Below are positions 42,616 to 51,870 of a stretch of DNA of 61,162 nt, one piece after another. Made by a program: the position numbers and the translations under genes. The stretch is from 66-474 sp035695065 (lineage in GTDB: Bacteria; Pseudomonadota; Gammaproteobacteria; Xanthomonadales; Rhodanobacteraceae): the NCBI GenBank assembly GCA_035695065.1, contig DASSEW010000092.1, positions 1 through 61,162 on the forward strand. The letters are read 5' to 3'. Within the stretch, counting starts at the first letter, position 1; each line of letters opens with the position of its first letter. Below the pieces are notes generated by a model. The model saw nothing but the letters and a program-made list of their open reading frames with translations, ran no database searches and had not been told where the DNA came from.

Positions 42616-43527
42616 ATGCGCCATCTCCTGACCCTCGAAAACCTGCCGCGCGCGGACATCACCCGACTGCTCGATCGCGCCGAAGCATTCCGCAATATCG
42701 GCCAGCAACGGGACCTGCTTGCCGGCCGCACGGTGCTGAACCTGTTTTTCGAGAACTCCACGCGCACGCGCACTTCGTTCGAGCTCGCCGCACGCAGGCT
42801 CGGCGCGGACGTCGTCAACTTCGATGTCTCGCGCTCGTCCACGGCCAAGGGCGAGAGCATGCTCGACACACTGCACACGCTGGAGGCGATGCGGCTGGAT
42901 GCACTCATCGTCCGCCACAGCGAGAACCGCATGCCCGATTACCTCGCCGAACATGCGCGCAGCGAGGTGGCGGTGATCAACGCAGGCGATGGCCATCGCG
43001 CGCATCCCACGCAGGGGCTGCTGGATGCACTCACCATTCGGCAGCACCGCCCGGATTTCGAGAAGCTGCGCATCGTGATCTGCGGCGACATCCGTCATTC
43101 GCGGGTCGCACGCTCGGACGTGCATGCCTTCACCGCGCTGGGCGCAACAGATATCCGCCTGTGCGCACCGCCTGCATTGCTGCCGGAGAATGCGAACGAG
43201 TTCCGCGGCTGCACGTCGACCGAAGATTTCGACGCCGCGCTGGACGGCGCGGACGTGGTGATCATGCTGCGCATCCAGAAGGAGCGCATGGCCTCGGCGC
43301 TGCTGCCCGCCGATGGCGATTATTTCGCGCATTATGGTCTGGACGCGCGGCGGCTCGCGCTGGCCAAGCCCGAGTGCATGGTGCTGCATCCGGGCCCGAT
43401 CAATCGCGGCGTGGAGATTGCCGGCGACATTGCAGACGGCACGCACTCGCGCATCCTCGACCAGGTCGACAACGGCGTGTTCGTGCGCATGGCCGTGCTA
43501 GCGGAGCTGCTCGCTCCCGACGCATAA
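42616..43527 (+). CDS. pyrB: aspartate carbamoyltransferase catalytic subunit PyrB
   Basis: A 303-residue enzyme joining carbamoyl phosphate and aspartate in pyrimidine synthesis. The carbamoyl-phosphate site is FFENSTRTRTSFELAA (about residues 43-58), with VSRSSTAKGESMLDT, HPTQGLLDAL and MVLHPGPINRGVEI further on. The ATG at 42616 is preferred over an in-frame TTG at 42607. No pyrI regulatory gene follows; in many relatives PyrB instead partners an inactive dihydroorotase. Confidence 0.97.
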   Translation: MRHLLTLENLPRADITRLLDRAEAFRNIGQQRDLLAGRTVLNLFFENSTRTRTSFELAARRLGADVVNFDVSRSSTAKGESMLDTLHTLEAMRLDALIVRHSENRMPDYLAEHARSEVAVINAGDGHRAHPTQGLLDALTIRQHRPDFEKLRIVICGDIRHSRVARSDVHAFTALGATDIRLCAPPALLPENANEFRGCTSTEDFDAALDGADVVIMLRIQKERMASALLPADGDYFAHYGLDARRLALAKPECMVLHPGPINRGVEIAGDIADGTHSRILDQVDNGVFVRMAVLAELLAPDA

Positions 43528-43557
43528 TCCGGCCGTTCAACACCCCGGGGAAAAGCC

Positions 43558-45273
43558 ATGTACCGTTCGATGCGCCGCTTCGCGCTGGTATCCGCCTGCG
43601 CGTCGCTGTTGCTGCTCGCCGGCTGCGGCAGGAAGACCGTCGAGGACACCGCGCCGCTCTCGTTCGCGCCCGCGGACACGCCGTACCTCTACGCCAACTT
43701 CAAGCCGCTGCCGGACGACGTGCGGCAGGCGATGAACAAGCGCACGTTCGCGCTGATGCAGTACTCGGCGGCGAGCTACAAGCGCATGGCGCAGGTGCTG
43801 GCGGCGAACAATCCCGATCTCGCGCGCGTGCTGGACGAAGTCGCCACCGAGATGGCCGGCATCAAGACGCCGCAGCAACTGGAGCAGACCACCGGCTTCA
43901 GCCAGCAGGCGCACTTCGCGTTTTACGGCATCGGACTCGCGCCGGTCGCGCGCGTCGAGCTCGCCAACCCGGATGCATTTCGCGGATTGCTGGCGCGCAT
44001 CGAGAAGAGCATCGGCCAGCCGTTCGCGGTGGCCAAACTCGACAACCAGGATTACTGGAATATCGGTGGCGCCGGCGACAAGCTGCACCTGCTGCTGGCG
44101 ATCGAACCGAACAAGCAATTGGTCGCCACGCTCGCGCCGGCGAATGCCGATCCTGCGCTGTTGAAGCAGTTGCTCGGCTTGAGCAAACCCGAGCACAGCG
44201 CCGCCGCCCGCCTGTCCGACATCGACGGCGCGCGCGGCTACAGCGACTACGGCTCGGGTTATCTCGACCTTCCGAAACTGCTGGCGCGTCTGTCGGATGC
44301 GAAGGATCCGGTCACGCTCGCCTACGCCGCGGCGCTCGGCGCACCGGCGCCGAGCAGCGATCCGTCCTGCCCCGCCGAGTTTGCCTCCATCGGCGCGCAG
44401 ATTCCGCTGGCGAGTTTCGGCGTCGAGCAGTTCGAGGCCGACCACATCCGCGCCAGCCTGGATGTTTCACTGTCGGCGCCGCTGCGCGGCATGCTGGCGA
44501 ACCTGAAGCAGCCGGTGCCGGGCATGGCGGCGAGCCCGGATGGTGCGCTGTTCGATTTCGTGCTGGCGCTGCCGCTGGAAAAGGTGCGTGCGTTCTGGCA
44601 GGCACGCGCGCAGGCCGTTGCCGCGCAACCATACAAGTGCCCCACGCTGGCGTCGCTCAACGAAGGCTTCAAGTCGATGGCCGCCACGCTGCAGGCGCAG
44701 CTGCCGCCGCAGGTGTCATCGCTGCTCGGCGTGCGCGTGGTGCTGGACCAGCTGGTGCTGGGCAGCAGCCCCGCCGCCCCGACCCAGTTCGCCGCGCGCC
44801 TGCAGGTCGCCAGCACCGACCCGAACGCGCTGCTGCAACTGGCGCAGAAGAACCTGCCGCAACTCGCGATCACCGACGTCAAGGCGGATGACAAGCCGAT
44901 CGCGGTGACCCTGCCGCCGCAATTGCAGTCGCTGGGCGGTGGCGCATCGCAGGGCTGGATCGCGGCCGACCAGCATTCGATCGGCGTCGCGGTCGGCAAG
45001 GACGAAGACGCGAAGCTCGCCAGCATGCTGACCGCGGATGCCGGCGACGGCAGCGGCCTGGTGCGCATGCATTTCGACGGCAAGCTGTACGACACCTTCG
45101 CCGATTTCAGCGACTCGATGATCGCCAGGATGCCGCCGGCCATGCAGCCGCAATTGCAGCAGCAGGGCGCGATGATGCGCCTCTACGCCAAGTGGCTGCG
45201 CAGCGTGGACAGCAAGGTCACGCTGGACGACGAGGGCATGCACATGCAGCTCGACATGGCGCTGGCGCAGTAA
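43558..45273 (+). CDS. large lipoprotein of unknown function
   Basis: A 571-residue predicted lipoprotein with the lipobox LLLAGC (Cys23) after a basic start. The mature part opens with FAPADTPYLYANFKPLPDD, a phrase I associate with xanthomonad hypothetical proteins that score substrates or stress, but I know no function. It is soluble apart from the lipid anchor, has Leu/Ala/Gln-rich helices, and contains paired Cys (SDPSCPAEF, QPYKCPTL) that could form a disulfide. The residue after the Cys is Gly, with no Asp at +2, so Lol sorting to the outer membrane is likely. Confidence 0.75.
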   Translation: MYRSMRRFALVSACASLLLLAGCGRKTVEDTAPLSFAPADTPYLYANFKPLPDDVRQAMNKRTFALMQYSAASYKRMAQVLAANNPDLARVLDEVATEMAGIKTPQQLEQTTGFSQQAHFAFYGIGLAPVARVELANPDAFRGLLARIEKSIGQPFAVAKLDNQDYWNIGGAGDKLHLLLAIEPNKQLVATLAPANADPALLKQLLGLSKPEHSAAARLSDIDGARGYSDYGSGYLDLPKLLARLSDAKDPVTLAYAAALGAPAPSSDPSCPAEFASIGAQIPLASFGVEQFEADHIRASLDVSLSAPLRGMLANLKQPVPGMAASPDGALFDFVLALPLEKVRAFWQARAQAVAAQPYKCPTLASLNEGFKSMAATLQAQLPPQVSSLLGVRVVLDQLVLGSSPAAPTQFAARLQVASTDPNALLQLAQKNLPQLAITDVKADDKPIAVTLPPQLQSLGGGASQGWIAADQHSIGVAVGKDEDAKLASMLTADAGDGSGLVRMHFDGKLYDTFADFSDSMIARMPPAMQPQLQQQGAMMRLYAKWLRSVDSKVTLDDEGMHMQLDMALAQ

Positions 45274-45341
45274 GCGGGGCCGGATCGGCGCATGCCGTCC
45301 GGCGATCGATTCCAAACATCACCGACACGGGGAGTCATGCG

Positions 45342-46181
45342 ATGTCTGCATTGAAGGTGTTCGTTGCGCTCTGTCTTCTGGTTGCGCCCGCGGCGGAAGC
45401 CGCGCACACGCTGCTCGCGCCGGTGTATCCTGGTGCGGTGCACGACGCGGCTTCCGACAGCGATCGTTACCAGTCCTTCTTCACCCGCGATCCCATCGAG
45501 AAAGTGCAGGCCTAGTACCAGGCGCAAGGCATCAAGCTCGCGGACGGAAGCGACTGGCACAACTCCACCACCCACGGGCTGTGCATGCGCAACGTCCCGC
45601 TCGGCACCGTCAACAAATGCTATTCGAAAGTGCTGCTCGGCCAGAGCGGCACGGCGCGTTACCTCAAGGATCTGACCGAAGCCTACTCGGCCGGCATCGT
45701 GATCCAGGCCAAGGAGCGCAAGCCCGAACCCGCTCCCGAAAAGCTGAAGAGCACCGGCGACCCGAACCTGGACAAGATGATGGCCGCGCAGGCCGAAGCC
45801 GAAAAGCAGATGCAGGCGCAGGCCGACGAGGCCGCCGCCGAGCTCGGCATGAAGCCGGGCGAGCTGGAAGCGATGAACAAGATGTCCGACCTGTTCGACG
45901 GCCTGAAGGACGACACGCTCGCGCCTTACAACCACAGCCGCGCTGAGCTGATCGCGCTGTACAAGCGTTATCAATACCTGGAAACGGCGGAGTACCCGCG
46001 GGCTCCGGATGGCAAGGACGACTACGATCGCTGGCTGCTGGCGAAGGACAAGGCCATCTTCACCCGTGCCGCCGACCACTGGAACGACTGGCTCGGCTTC
46101 ATCAGGCAGCTTGACGCGCACGCGTACCGCACGCGCATCGTCATCCCGGTGGATCCCAAGAGCTGGGGCCACAAGCTCTAG
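45342..46181 (+). pseudogene. exported protein gene interrupted by an in-frame amber codon
   Basis: One frame runs 280 codons from ATG 45342 to TAG 46179-46181, interrupted only by TAG at 45513-45515 (codon 58). Codons 1-20 encode a signal peptide (LCLLVAPAAEA). The part after the stop continues the same style: DGSDWHNSTTHGLCMRNVP, a Met/Ala/Glu-rich coil around codons 140-175, and a C-terminal NDWLGFIRQLDAHAYR. Without readthrough the product is a 57-residue fragment, and a restart at 45585 would lack the export signal. It may be a recent pseudogene, a sequencing error or a suppressed stop. I do not recognise the family. Confidence 0.75.
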
Positions 46182-46205
46182 CGCCATCGCCGGTCACGGC
46201 AAAAC

Positions 46206-46232
46206 AAAAAGGGCGGCACAGCCGCCCTTTTT
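46206..46232. terminator. bidirectional rho-independent terminator
   Basis: AAAAAGGGCGGC (46206-46217), ACA, GCCGCCCTTTTT (46221-46232) is a perfect 12-bp inverted repeat with a GC-rich core and T-runs in both directions. It lies between the 3' ends of the amber-interrupted gene (+) and pilU (-), so it can end both transcripts. It is the clearest terminator in the window. Confidence 0.9.
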
Positions 46233-46259
46233 GCTTGCGACGCCGGCGGCAAGCCGCGC

Positions 46260-47387
46260 TTACGTCTCCGCCACTTCCACGTCGCCCAGGCCCTGCGACA
46301 GCGTGTGCGCGTCGCCGCCTTGCGCCAGCTTGATCCGCAGGCGTACCTCGTTGGCGGAGTCGGCGTGGCGCAGCGCGTCCTCGTAGGAGATTTCGCCGGC
46401 CTGGTAAAGATCGAACAGGCTCTGGTCGAAGGTCTTCATGCCGAGGTTGGTGGACTCCTTCATCACGTCCTTGATCTTGTGGATGTCGCCCTTGCGGATG
46501 TAATCCTGCACCAGCGGCGTGCCCAGCAGCACCTCCAGCGCGACGCGACGCGCCTTGCCGTCGGGCGTGGGAATCAACTGCTGAGCGACGATGCCCTTCA
46601 GGTTCATGGAAAGGTCCATGTACAACTGGTCGCGCACGTCTTCCGGGAAGAAGTGGATGATGCGCTCCAGCGCCTGGTTGGCATTGTTGGCGTGCAGCGT
46701 GCAGAGCACCAGGTGGCCGGTTTCGGAGAAGTGGATCGCGTACTCCATCGTCTCGCGGGTGCGCACCTCGCCGATCAGGATCACGTCCGGCGCCTGCCGC
46801 AATGTGTTCTTCAGCGCGTTTTCCCAGGAATCGGTGTCGATGCCGAGCTCGCGCTGGGTGATGATGCAGCCCTCGTGCTTGTGCACGTATTCGATCGGGT
46901 CCTCGATCGTGATGATGTGGCCGGTCGAGTTCTGGTTGCGGTAGCCGATGATGGACGCGAGCGACGTGGTCTTGCCCGCGCCGGTCGCGCCGACGAAGAT
47001 CACGATGCCGCGCTTGGTCATCGCCAGCTGCTTGACGATCGGCAGCAGGTTCAGTTCCTCGACGGTCGGGATCTTGGATTCGATCCGGCGCAGCACCATG
47101 CCGACGCAGTTGCGCTGGTAGAAGCACGACACGCGGAAGCGGCCCACGCCGGACACGCCGATCGCGAACTGGCATTCGTGGGTCTTCTCGAATTCCTCGC
47201 GCTGGTTGGGCGTCATCACGTTCAGCACCATGTCGCGCGACTCCTGCGGCGACAGCGGCGTCTGCGTGATCGGCACGATCCGGCCGTTGACCTTGATGGA
47301 CGGCGCCACGCCGGCCGTGATGAACAGGTCCGACGCCTTCTTGTGCACCATCAGCTTGAGGAAGGAACTGAAATCTACGCTGCTCAT
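46260..47387 (-). CDS. pilU: type IV pilus retraction ATPase paralogue PilU
   Basis: A 375-residue hexameric motor ATPase that works with PilT in pilus retraction. Motifs are Walker A GATGAGKTTS (about residue 133), the Asp box IITIEDPIEYVH, Walker B-like DVILIGEVRTRETM, and the His box TGHLVLCTLHANNA. FHFF-type IIHFFPEDVRDQL and a C-terminal extension rich in charged residues distinguish it from PilT. It lies 193 bases downstream of pilT; that gap shows no gene. Confidence 0.95.
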   Translation of the reverse strand: MSSVDFSSFLKLMVHKKASDLFITAGVAPSIKVNGRIVPITQTPLSPQESRDMVLNVMTPNQREEFEKTHECQFAIGVSGVGRFRVSCFYQRNCVGMVLRRIESKIPTVEELNLLPIVKQLAMTKRGIVIFVGATGAGKTTSLASIIGYRNQNSTGHIITIEDPIEYVHKHEGCIITQRELGIDTDSWENALKNTLRQAPDVILIGEVRTRETMEYAIHFSETGHLVLCTLHANNANQALERIIHFFPEDVRDQLYMDLSMNLKGIVAQQLIPTPDGKARRVALEVLLGTPLVQDYIRKGDIHKIKDVMKESTNLGMKTFDQSLFDLYQAGEISYEDALRHADSANEVRLRIKLAQGGDAHTLSQGLGDVEVAET

Positions 47388-47580
47388 GGAAATTCCCCTG
47401 GGCCGCTCCGGCCGATGCGGTTTAGCTTACGCCGCTTCGGGCGGATTGGCGGAGGCGGCGCTGCGGGCCGCGTCACGCTTCGCGCGTGCTCCAGCCTGGC
47501 CGGTGGGCTTGCCTCGGCCACGGCACCGGAGCGTCAGCGCATGAGTTCTTCGCGGCGCACGAGGCGACCGTTCCCCTCGA

Positions 47581-48618
47581 TCACTGGAAAATCTCCTTGG
47601 ATTTCGCCCGGCCGATCGCTTCCTGCCGGGTGATCAGGCCACGCCGCACCAGGTCCTGCAGGCACTGGTCGAGTGTCTGCATCCCGTACTGCTGGCCGGT
47701 CTGGATCGACGAATACATCTGCGCCACCTTGTCCTCGCGGATCAGGTTGCGGATCGCGGGGATGCCGACCATGATCTCGTGCGCGGCCACGCGTCCACCG
47801 CCGACCTTCTTCAGCAGCGTCTGCGAGATCACCGCCCGCAGCGATTCCGAAAGCATCGAGCGAACCATCGGCTTTTCGCCGGCCGGGAATACGTCCACGA
47901 TGCGGTCGATGGTCTTGGCGGCCGAGCTGGTGTGCAGGGTGCCGAATACCAGATGTCCCGTCTCCGCGGCGGTCAACGCCAGGCGGATGGTTTCGATGTC
48001 GCGCATCTCGCCGACCAGGATGAAGTCCGGGTCCTCGCGCAGCGCCGAGCGCAGCGCCTCGTTGAAGCCGTGGGTGTCGCGGTGGACTTCGCGCTGGTTG
48101 ACCAGGCACTTCTGCGCGGTGTGCACGAACTCGATCGGATCCTCGATGGTGAGGATGTGGCCGTATTCGTTCTTGTTGATGTGGTCAACCATTGCCGCGA
48201 GCGTGGTGGATTTGCCGGAGCCGGTCGGCCCGGTCACCAGGATCAGGCCTTGCGGCTGGTTGATCAGCTCCTGGAAGATCTTGGGCGCGCCAAGGTCCTC
48301 CAGCGTCCACACTTCGCTCGGAATGGTGCGGAACACCGCGCCGGCGCCGCGGTTCTGGTTGAACGCGTTGACGCGGAACCGCGCCAGCCCCGGGATTTCG
48401 AACGAAAAGTCGGTTTCCAGGAATTCCTCGTAGTCGCGGCGCTGCTTGTCCGACATGATGTCGTACACCAGCGTGTGCACCTGCTTGTGGTCCAGCGCGG
48501 GAATGTTGATGCGGCGCACGTCGCCGTCCACGCGGATCATCGGCGGCAATCCGGCGGACAGGTGCAGGTCCGAGGCTTTATTCTTGACCGAAAAGGCCAG
48601 CAGTTCGGCGATGTCCAT
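47581..48618 (-). CDS. pilT: type IV pilus retraction ATPase PilT
   Basis: A 345-residue motor ATPase that depolymerises the pilus for twitching motility. The start is ATG 48616-48618 (MDIAELLAFSVKNKASDLHLSAG), preceded by AGGGG. Motifs are Walker A GPTGSGKSTT (about residue 132), ILTIEDPIEFVH, DFILVGEMRDIET, TGHLVFGTLHTSSA and the C-terminal AIRNLIRE of PilT. It is divergent from yggS. The motor is controlled by the Chp system encoded 8 kb away. Confidence 0.97.
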   Translation of the reverse strand: MDIAELLAFSVKNKASDLHLSAGLPPMIRVDGDVRRINIPALDHKQVHTLVYDIMSDKQRRDYEEFLETDFSFEIPGLARFRVNAFNQNRGAGAVFRTIPSEVWTLEDLGAPKIFQELINQPQGLILVTGPTGSGKSTTLAAMVDHINKNEYGHILTIEDPIEFVHTAQKCLVNQREVHRDTHGFNEALRSALREDPDFILVGEMRDIETIRLALTAAETGHLVFGTLHTSSAAKTIDRIVDVFPAGEKPMVRSMLSESLRAVISQTLLKKVGGGRVAAHEIMVGIPAIRNLIREDKVAQMYSSIQTGQQYGMQTLDQCLQDLVRRGLITRQEAIGRAKSKEIFQ

Positions 48619-48811
48619 CTTGTATACCCCTGGAAAAAACGTGTTGTGCCCGCAGCGACGGCTCGCCTCGATGGCGACCTGGTTTTCCCACAACCGTGAA
48701 CCCTTTCCGCGCACCAGCGAGGCGGAAGCACCCGCCCCCGAAACACCGCGTCCGATGCGCGTCCCGGCCGGAGTATACGCTTTGCGCCGTTTGGCGAAAT
48801 GGGCGTGAAGC

Positions 48812-49486
48812 ATGGTTCAGAAAGCGGCCCTGCAGGCGATCGGGACACGCATTGAAGCCACCGCGGCTGGACGCGTGGTGACGCTGGTGGCCGCGTCCAA
48901 ATCGCAATCGGCCTCCGCGATCCGCGAACTCGCGGCCGCGGGCCAGCGCGTGTTCGGGGAGAACTACGTGCAGGAAGCGCTGGGCAAGCAACGAGAGCTT
49001 TCGGATCTCGATCTCGAATGGCACATGATCGGTCCGCTGCAATCCAACAAATGCGCGGAAGTCGCGCGTCACTTCGACTGGATGCAAAGCCTGGATCGCG
49101 AAAAACTGATCACGCCGCTCGCCCGCGCGCGACCGGCAAACATGCCGCCGCTCAACGTGCTGATCGAGGTCAACCTGGATGAAGAGGCCAGCAAGTCCGG
49201 TTGCGCGCCGGAACAGATTCCCGCGCTCGCCGCGAGGATCGCGCAGGAACCGCGATTGCGGCTGCGCGGGCTGATGGCGATTCCCGAGCCCGTGCCCGAC
49301 CTGTCGCAACGCCGCGCCGCGTTCGCGCGCCTGCGCGGGATATTCGAGGCGTTGCGCCGCGGGCACCCGCAGACGGACACGCTCTCGATGGGCATGTCGC
49401 AGGACTTCGAATTGGCCATCGAGGAAGGCGCGACGATGGTGCGGATCGGGACGGCGTTGTTCGGGCCGAGAAAGCGTGAGCGGTGA
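48812..49486 (+). CDS. YggS family pyridoxal phosphate homeostasis protein (PLPBP)
   Basis: A 224-residue PLP-binding protein of the alanine racemase fold with no known enzyme activity. The PLP lysine is in LVAASKSQ (about residue 30). Further signatures are GQRVFGENYVQEALGK, EWHMIGPLQSNK, LIEVNLDEEASKSGC, LRGLMAIPEP, LSMGMSQDFELAIEEGATMVRIG. The N terminus is somewhat shorter than usual. It begins the yggS-proC-yggT run. Confidence 0.95.
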   Translation: MVQKAALQAIGTRIEATAAGRVVTLVAASKSQSASAIRELAAAGQRVFGENYVQEALGKQRELSDLDLEWHMIGPLQSNKCAEVARHFDWMQSLDREKLITPLARARPANMPPLNVLIEVNLDEEASKSGCAPEQIPALAARIAQEPRLRLRGLMAIPEPVPDLSQRRAAFARLRGIFEALRRGHPQTDTLSMGMSQDFELAIEEGATMVRIGTALFGPRKRER

Positions 49487-49555
49487 GCGGAGGGCCGCGC
49501 ATTCATTTCGTGTTGCGGCTACCCTTGGCGACCGTCCGACCACCTGCGACGCGCG

Positions 49556-50407
49556 ATGACCACCACCGCTGACCGCTCACCACTTACCGCTCACCACGCG
49601 ACCGCCTTCGTCGGCGGCGGCAACATGGCGCGCAGCCTGATCAGCGCGTTGATCGGCCACGGCGCGGACGCGACGACCATCGCCGTGGCCGAGCCGCGTG
49701 CGGACGCACGCGACGAACTGGCACGCGACTTCGGCGTGCGCACCTTCTCCGACAATGCCGATGCCGTGGCGGGCGCGGGCTGCGTGGTGCTGGCGGTCAA
49801 GCCGCAGATGATGCGCAAGGTCTGCGAGCACCTGGCCGAACCGCTGCGCGAAACCCGTCCGCTGCTGATCTCGATCGCCGCCGGCGTGCGCATCGAACAA
49901 CTGGAGCGCTGGCTGGGTGCGCACCTGGCGATCGTGCGCTGCATGCCCAACACGCCCGCATTGATCGGCGCCGGCGCGTCGGGCCTGTGCGCGAACGCGC
50001 GCGTGGGTGCGGCGCAACGCGCGCTGGCGGAGCGCATCCTCAATGCGGCGGGCATCGCGCGCTGGATCGACGACGAATCGCGGATGGACGTGGTGACCGC
50101 GCTCTCGGGCTCCGGCCCCGCCTATTTCTTCCTGCTGGTCGAAGCCATGGAGGACGCGGCGGTGCAACTGGGCCTGCCACGCGACACTGCGCGCGCCCTG
50201 GCCGTGCAGACCTGCCTGGGCGCGGGGCGCATGCTGGCCGAAGGCGGCGAGAGCGCGGCGACGCTGCGCGCACGGGTCACGTCACCGCAGGGCACCACCC
50301 AGGCCGCCCTCGATGCATTTGCGCAAGGCGGCCTCCGCGAGCTGGTGCAGCGGGCAATGGCCGCGGCCACGCGCCGCGGCGGAGAGCTTTCCGCGATGCT
50401 CGATTGA
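49556..50407 (+). CDS. proC: pyrroline-5-carboxylate reductase ProC
   Basis: A 283-residue NAD(P)H-dependent enzyme for the last step of proline synthesis. The Rossmann motif is AFVGGGNMARSLI (about residue 17), with VVLAVKPQMM, VRCMPNTPALIGAGASGL, DVVTALSGSGPAYFFLLVEAM and VTSPQGTTQAALDAF. The ATG at 49556 gives a 16-residue leader before the fold. It lies 69 bases after yggS, a common partner. Confidence 0.97.
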   Translation: MTTTADRSPLTAHHATAFVGGGNMARSLISALIGHGADATTIAVAEPRADARDELARDFGVRTFSDNADAVAGAGCVVLAVKPQMMRKVCEHLAEPLRETRPLLISIAAGVRIEQLERWLGAHLAIVRCMPNTPALIGAGASGLCANARVGAAQRALAERILNAAGIARWIDDESRMDVVTALSGSGPAYFFLLVEAMEDAAVQLGLPRDTARALAVQTCLGAGRMLAEGGESAATLRARVTSPQGTTQAALDAFAQGGLRELVQRAMAAATRRGGELSAMLD

Positions 50408-50476
50408 GACCCCCGCATACGCGACGGCCGCGCCGCGTTGCTATGCTTCGTGCCTGTCGTTTGTCTCTGTCCAGCC

Positions 50477-51049
50477 ATGTCCTATTTCGCAAGCGCCGCC
50501 GCCCTGCTGATCGAGATCGTATTCGGCGTGATCGTCGCGCTATTCGTGCTGCGCACGCTGGCCGAGGCCGTGCGCGCGGACTTCTACAACCCGCTCAGCC
50601 AGTTCCTGTACCGCAGCACGAATCCCGTGCTGATGCCGCTGCGGCGGGTGATCCCGAATTTCCGACGGATCAACATCGCCGCATTGGTGATCGCGTGGCT
50701 GGCGGAATTCCTGAAGAACATCGCGCTGTACGCGCTGATCGGTTTTCGCGGCGCGATTCCGGGCCTGATGTTGCTCGGTTTTGCCGATCTGCTGGATTTC
50801 TTCGCGGTGCTTTACCTGATCATGATCTTCATCTGGGCGTTGCTGAGTTTCGTCAGCCTGGATGCGCGGCATCCGCTGATCCCGCTCCTGGGGAAGCTGG
50901 TGGAACCGGTGCTGCGCCCTCTGCGGCGTCTTTTGCCTGCACCGGGAGGGCTGGATCTTTCGCCCGCGCTGGCGATCCTGATCATCCTGTTCCTGCGCCT
51001 GCTCGTCGTGACGCCGCTGTTCGACCTCGGGCATCAGCTGAGCCTTTGA
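50477..51049 (+). CDS. YggT family integral membrane protein
   Basis: A 190-residue inner-membrane protein with two YggT modules, each a hydrophobic pair around a conserved FYNPLSQFLYRSTNPVLMPLRR (residues 37-58) and, in the second half, HPLIPLLGKLVEPVLRPLRR. The role is not established; in other bacteria the family is linked to osmotic and division phenotypes. The start is the ATG at 50477. Its order after proC matches gammaproteobacteria. Confidence 0.92.
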   Translation: MSYFASAAALLIEIVFGVIVALFVLRTLAEAVRADFYNPLSQFLYRSTNPVLMPLRRVIPNFRRINIAALVIAWLAEFLKNIALYALIGFRGAIPGLMLLGFADLLDFFAVLYLIMIFIWALLSFVSLDARHPLIPLLGKLVEPVLRPLRRLLPAPGGLDLSPALAILIILFLRLLVVTPLFDLGHQLSL

Positions 51050-51072
51050 TCTTCTCCAGGAGCGCGCCTGCA

Positions 51073-51870
51073 TCAAGCCGGGCGTCTCGCCCAATCCGCG
51101 ATCACCGAATGCAGCGCGTCCAGCCCGTCGGTCAATGCGGCAGGCCCCGGCTGCAGGATGACCGGCGACTTGATTTCGTGCAGCTCGCCGTCACGCACGG
51201 CGGGAATCGCTTCCCAGCCGGGGCGCGCCGCCACCTTCTCCGGGCGGAACTTCTTGCCGCACCACGAGGCGAGGATGATCTCGGGCGCACGACGGATCAC
51301 CTCTGTGCCATCGGCAATGATGCGATGCCTGGCAAGCGGGTGTTCCGCGAGCTCCGGAAACACGTCGTCGCCACCGGCGATGCGGATCAGTTCCGCGACC
51401 CAGCGGATGCCGGAAATCATCGGCTCGTCCCATTCCTCGAAATACACGCGGGGCCTGCGCGGCAGCCGCGCGGCGCGCTCGCGCACGTCCTCGATATGCC
51501 GTCGTGCCGCACCCACGAACGCTTCGGCTTTTTCCGTCGCGCCGACCAGCGCGCCCAACCGGCGGATGTAATCGAGGATGCCGGCCACGCTGCGATGATT
51601 GCTGATCCACACCTCCACGCCGTGCGCGATCAGCTCGCGCGCGATGTCGGCCTGGATGTCGGAAAAACCGATCGCGAAATCGGGCTCGAGCTTCAGTATC
51701 TCGCCGATCTTCGCGCTGGTGAACGCGGAAACCTTCGGCTTCTCCTTGCGCGCGCGCGGCGGCCGCACGGTGAAGCCGCTGATGCCGATGATGCGATCCT
51801 GCTCGCCGAGTGCGTAAAGCACTTCGGTCGGCTCTTCGGTCAGGCAGACGATGCGGCGCGGACCATGCAT
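51073..51870 (-). CDS. BtuF-like cobalamin-binding protein without signal peptide
   Basis: A 265-residue protein of the helical-backbone periplasmic metal receptor family. Features are RIVCLTEEPTEVLYALGEQDRIIGIS at the N terminus, KIGEILKLEPDFAIGF, a bridging helix (about residues 118-138), VYFEEWDEPMISG and IILASWCGKKF. No signal peptide is encoded, and the ATG directly follows the TGA of yjbQ, so there is no room for a longer start without overlapping yjbQ. The protein therefore looks cytoplasmic, unusual for a transporter binding protein. No btuC or btuD is nearby. Confidence 0.82.
   Translation of the reverse strand: MHGPRRIVCLTEEPTEVLYALGEQDRIIGISGFTVRPPRARKEKPKVSAFTSAKIGEILKLEPDFAIGFSDIQADIARELIAHGVEVWISNHRSVAGILDYIRRLGALVGATEKAEAFVGAARRHIEDVRERAARLPRRPRVYFEEWDEPMISGIRWVAELIRIAGGDDVFPELAEHPLARHRIIADGTEVIRRAPEIILASWCGKKFRPEKVAARPGWEAIPAVRDGELHEIKSPVILQPGPAALTDGLDALHSVIADWARRPA

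Noticed and set aside
51057..51071. AGGAGCGCGCCTGCA as another TGTAGGAGCGC element
   Set aside because: The match is short and lacks the second arm; it may be a relic but cannot be supported.
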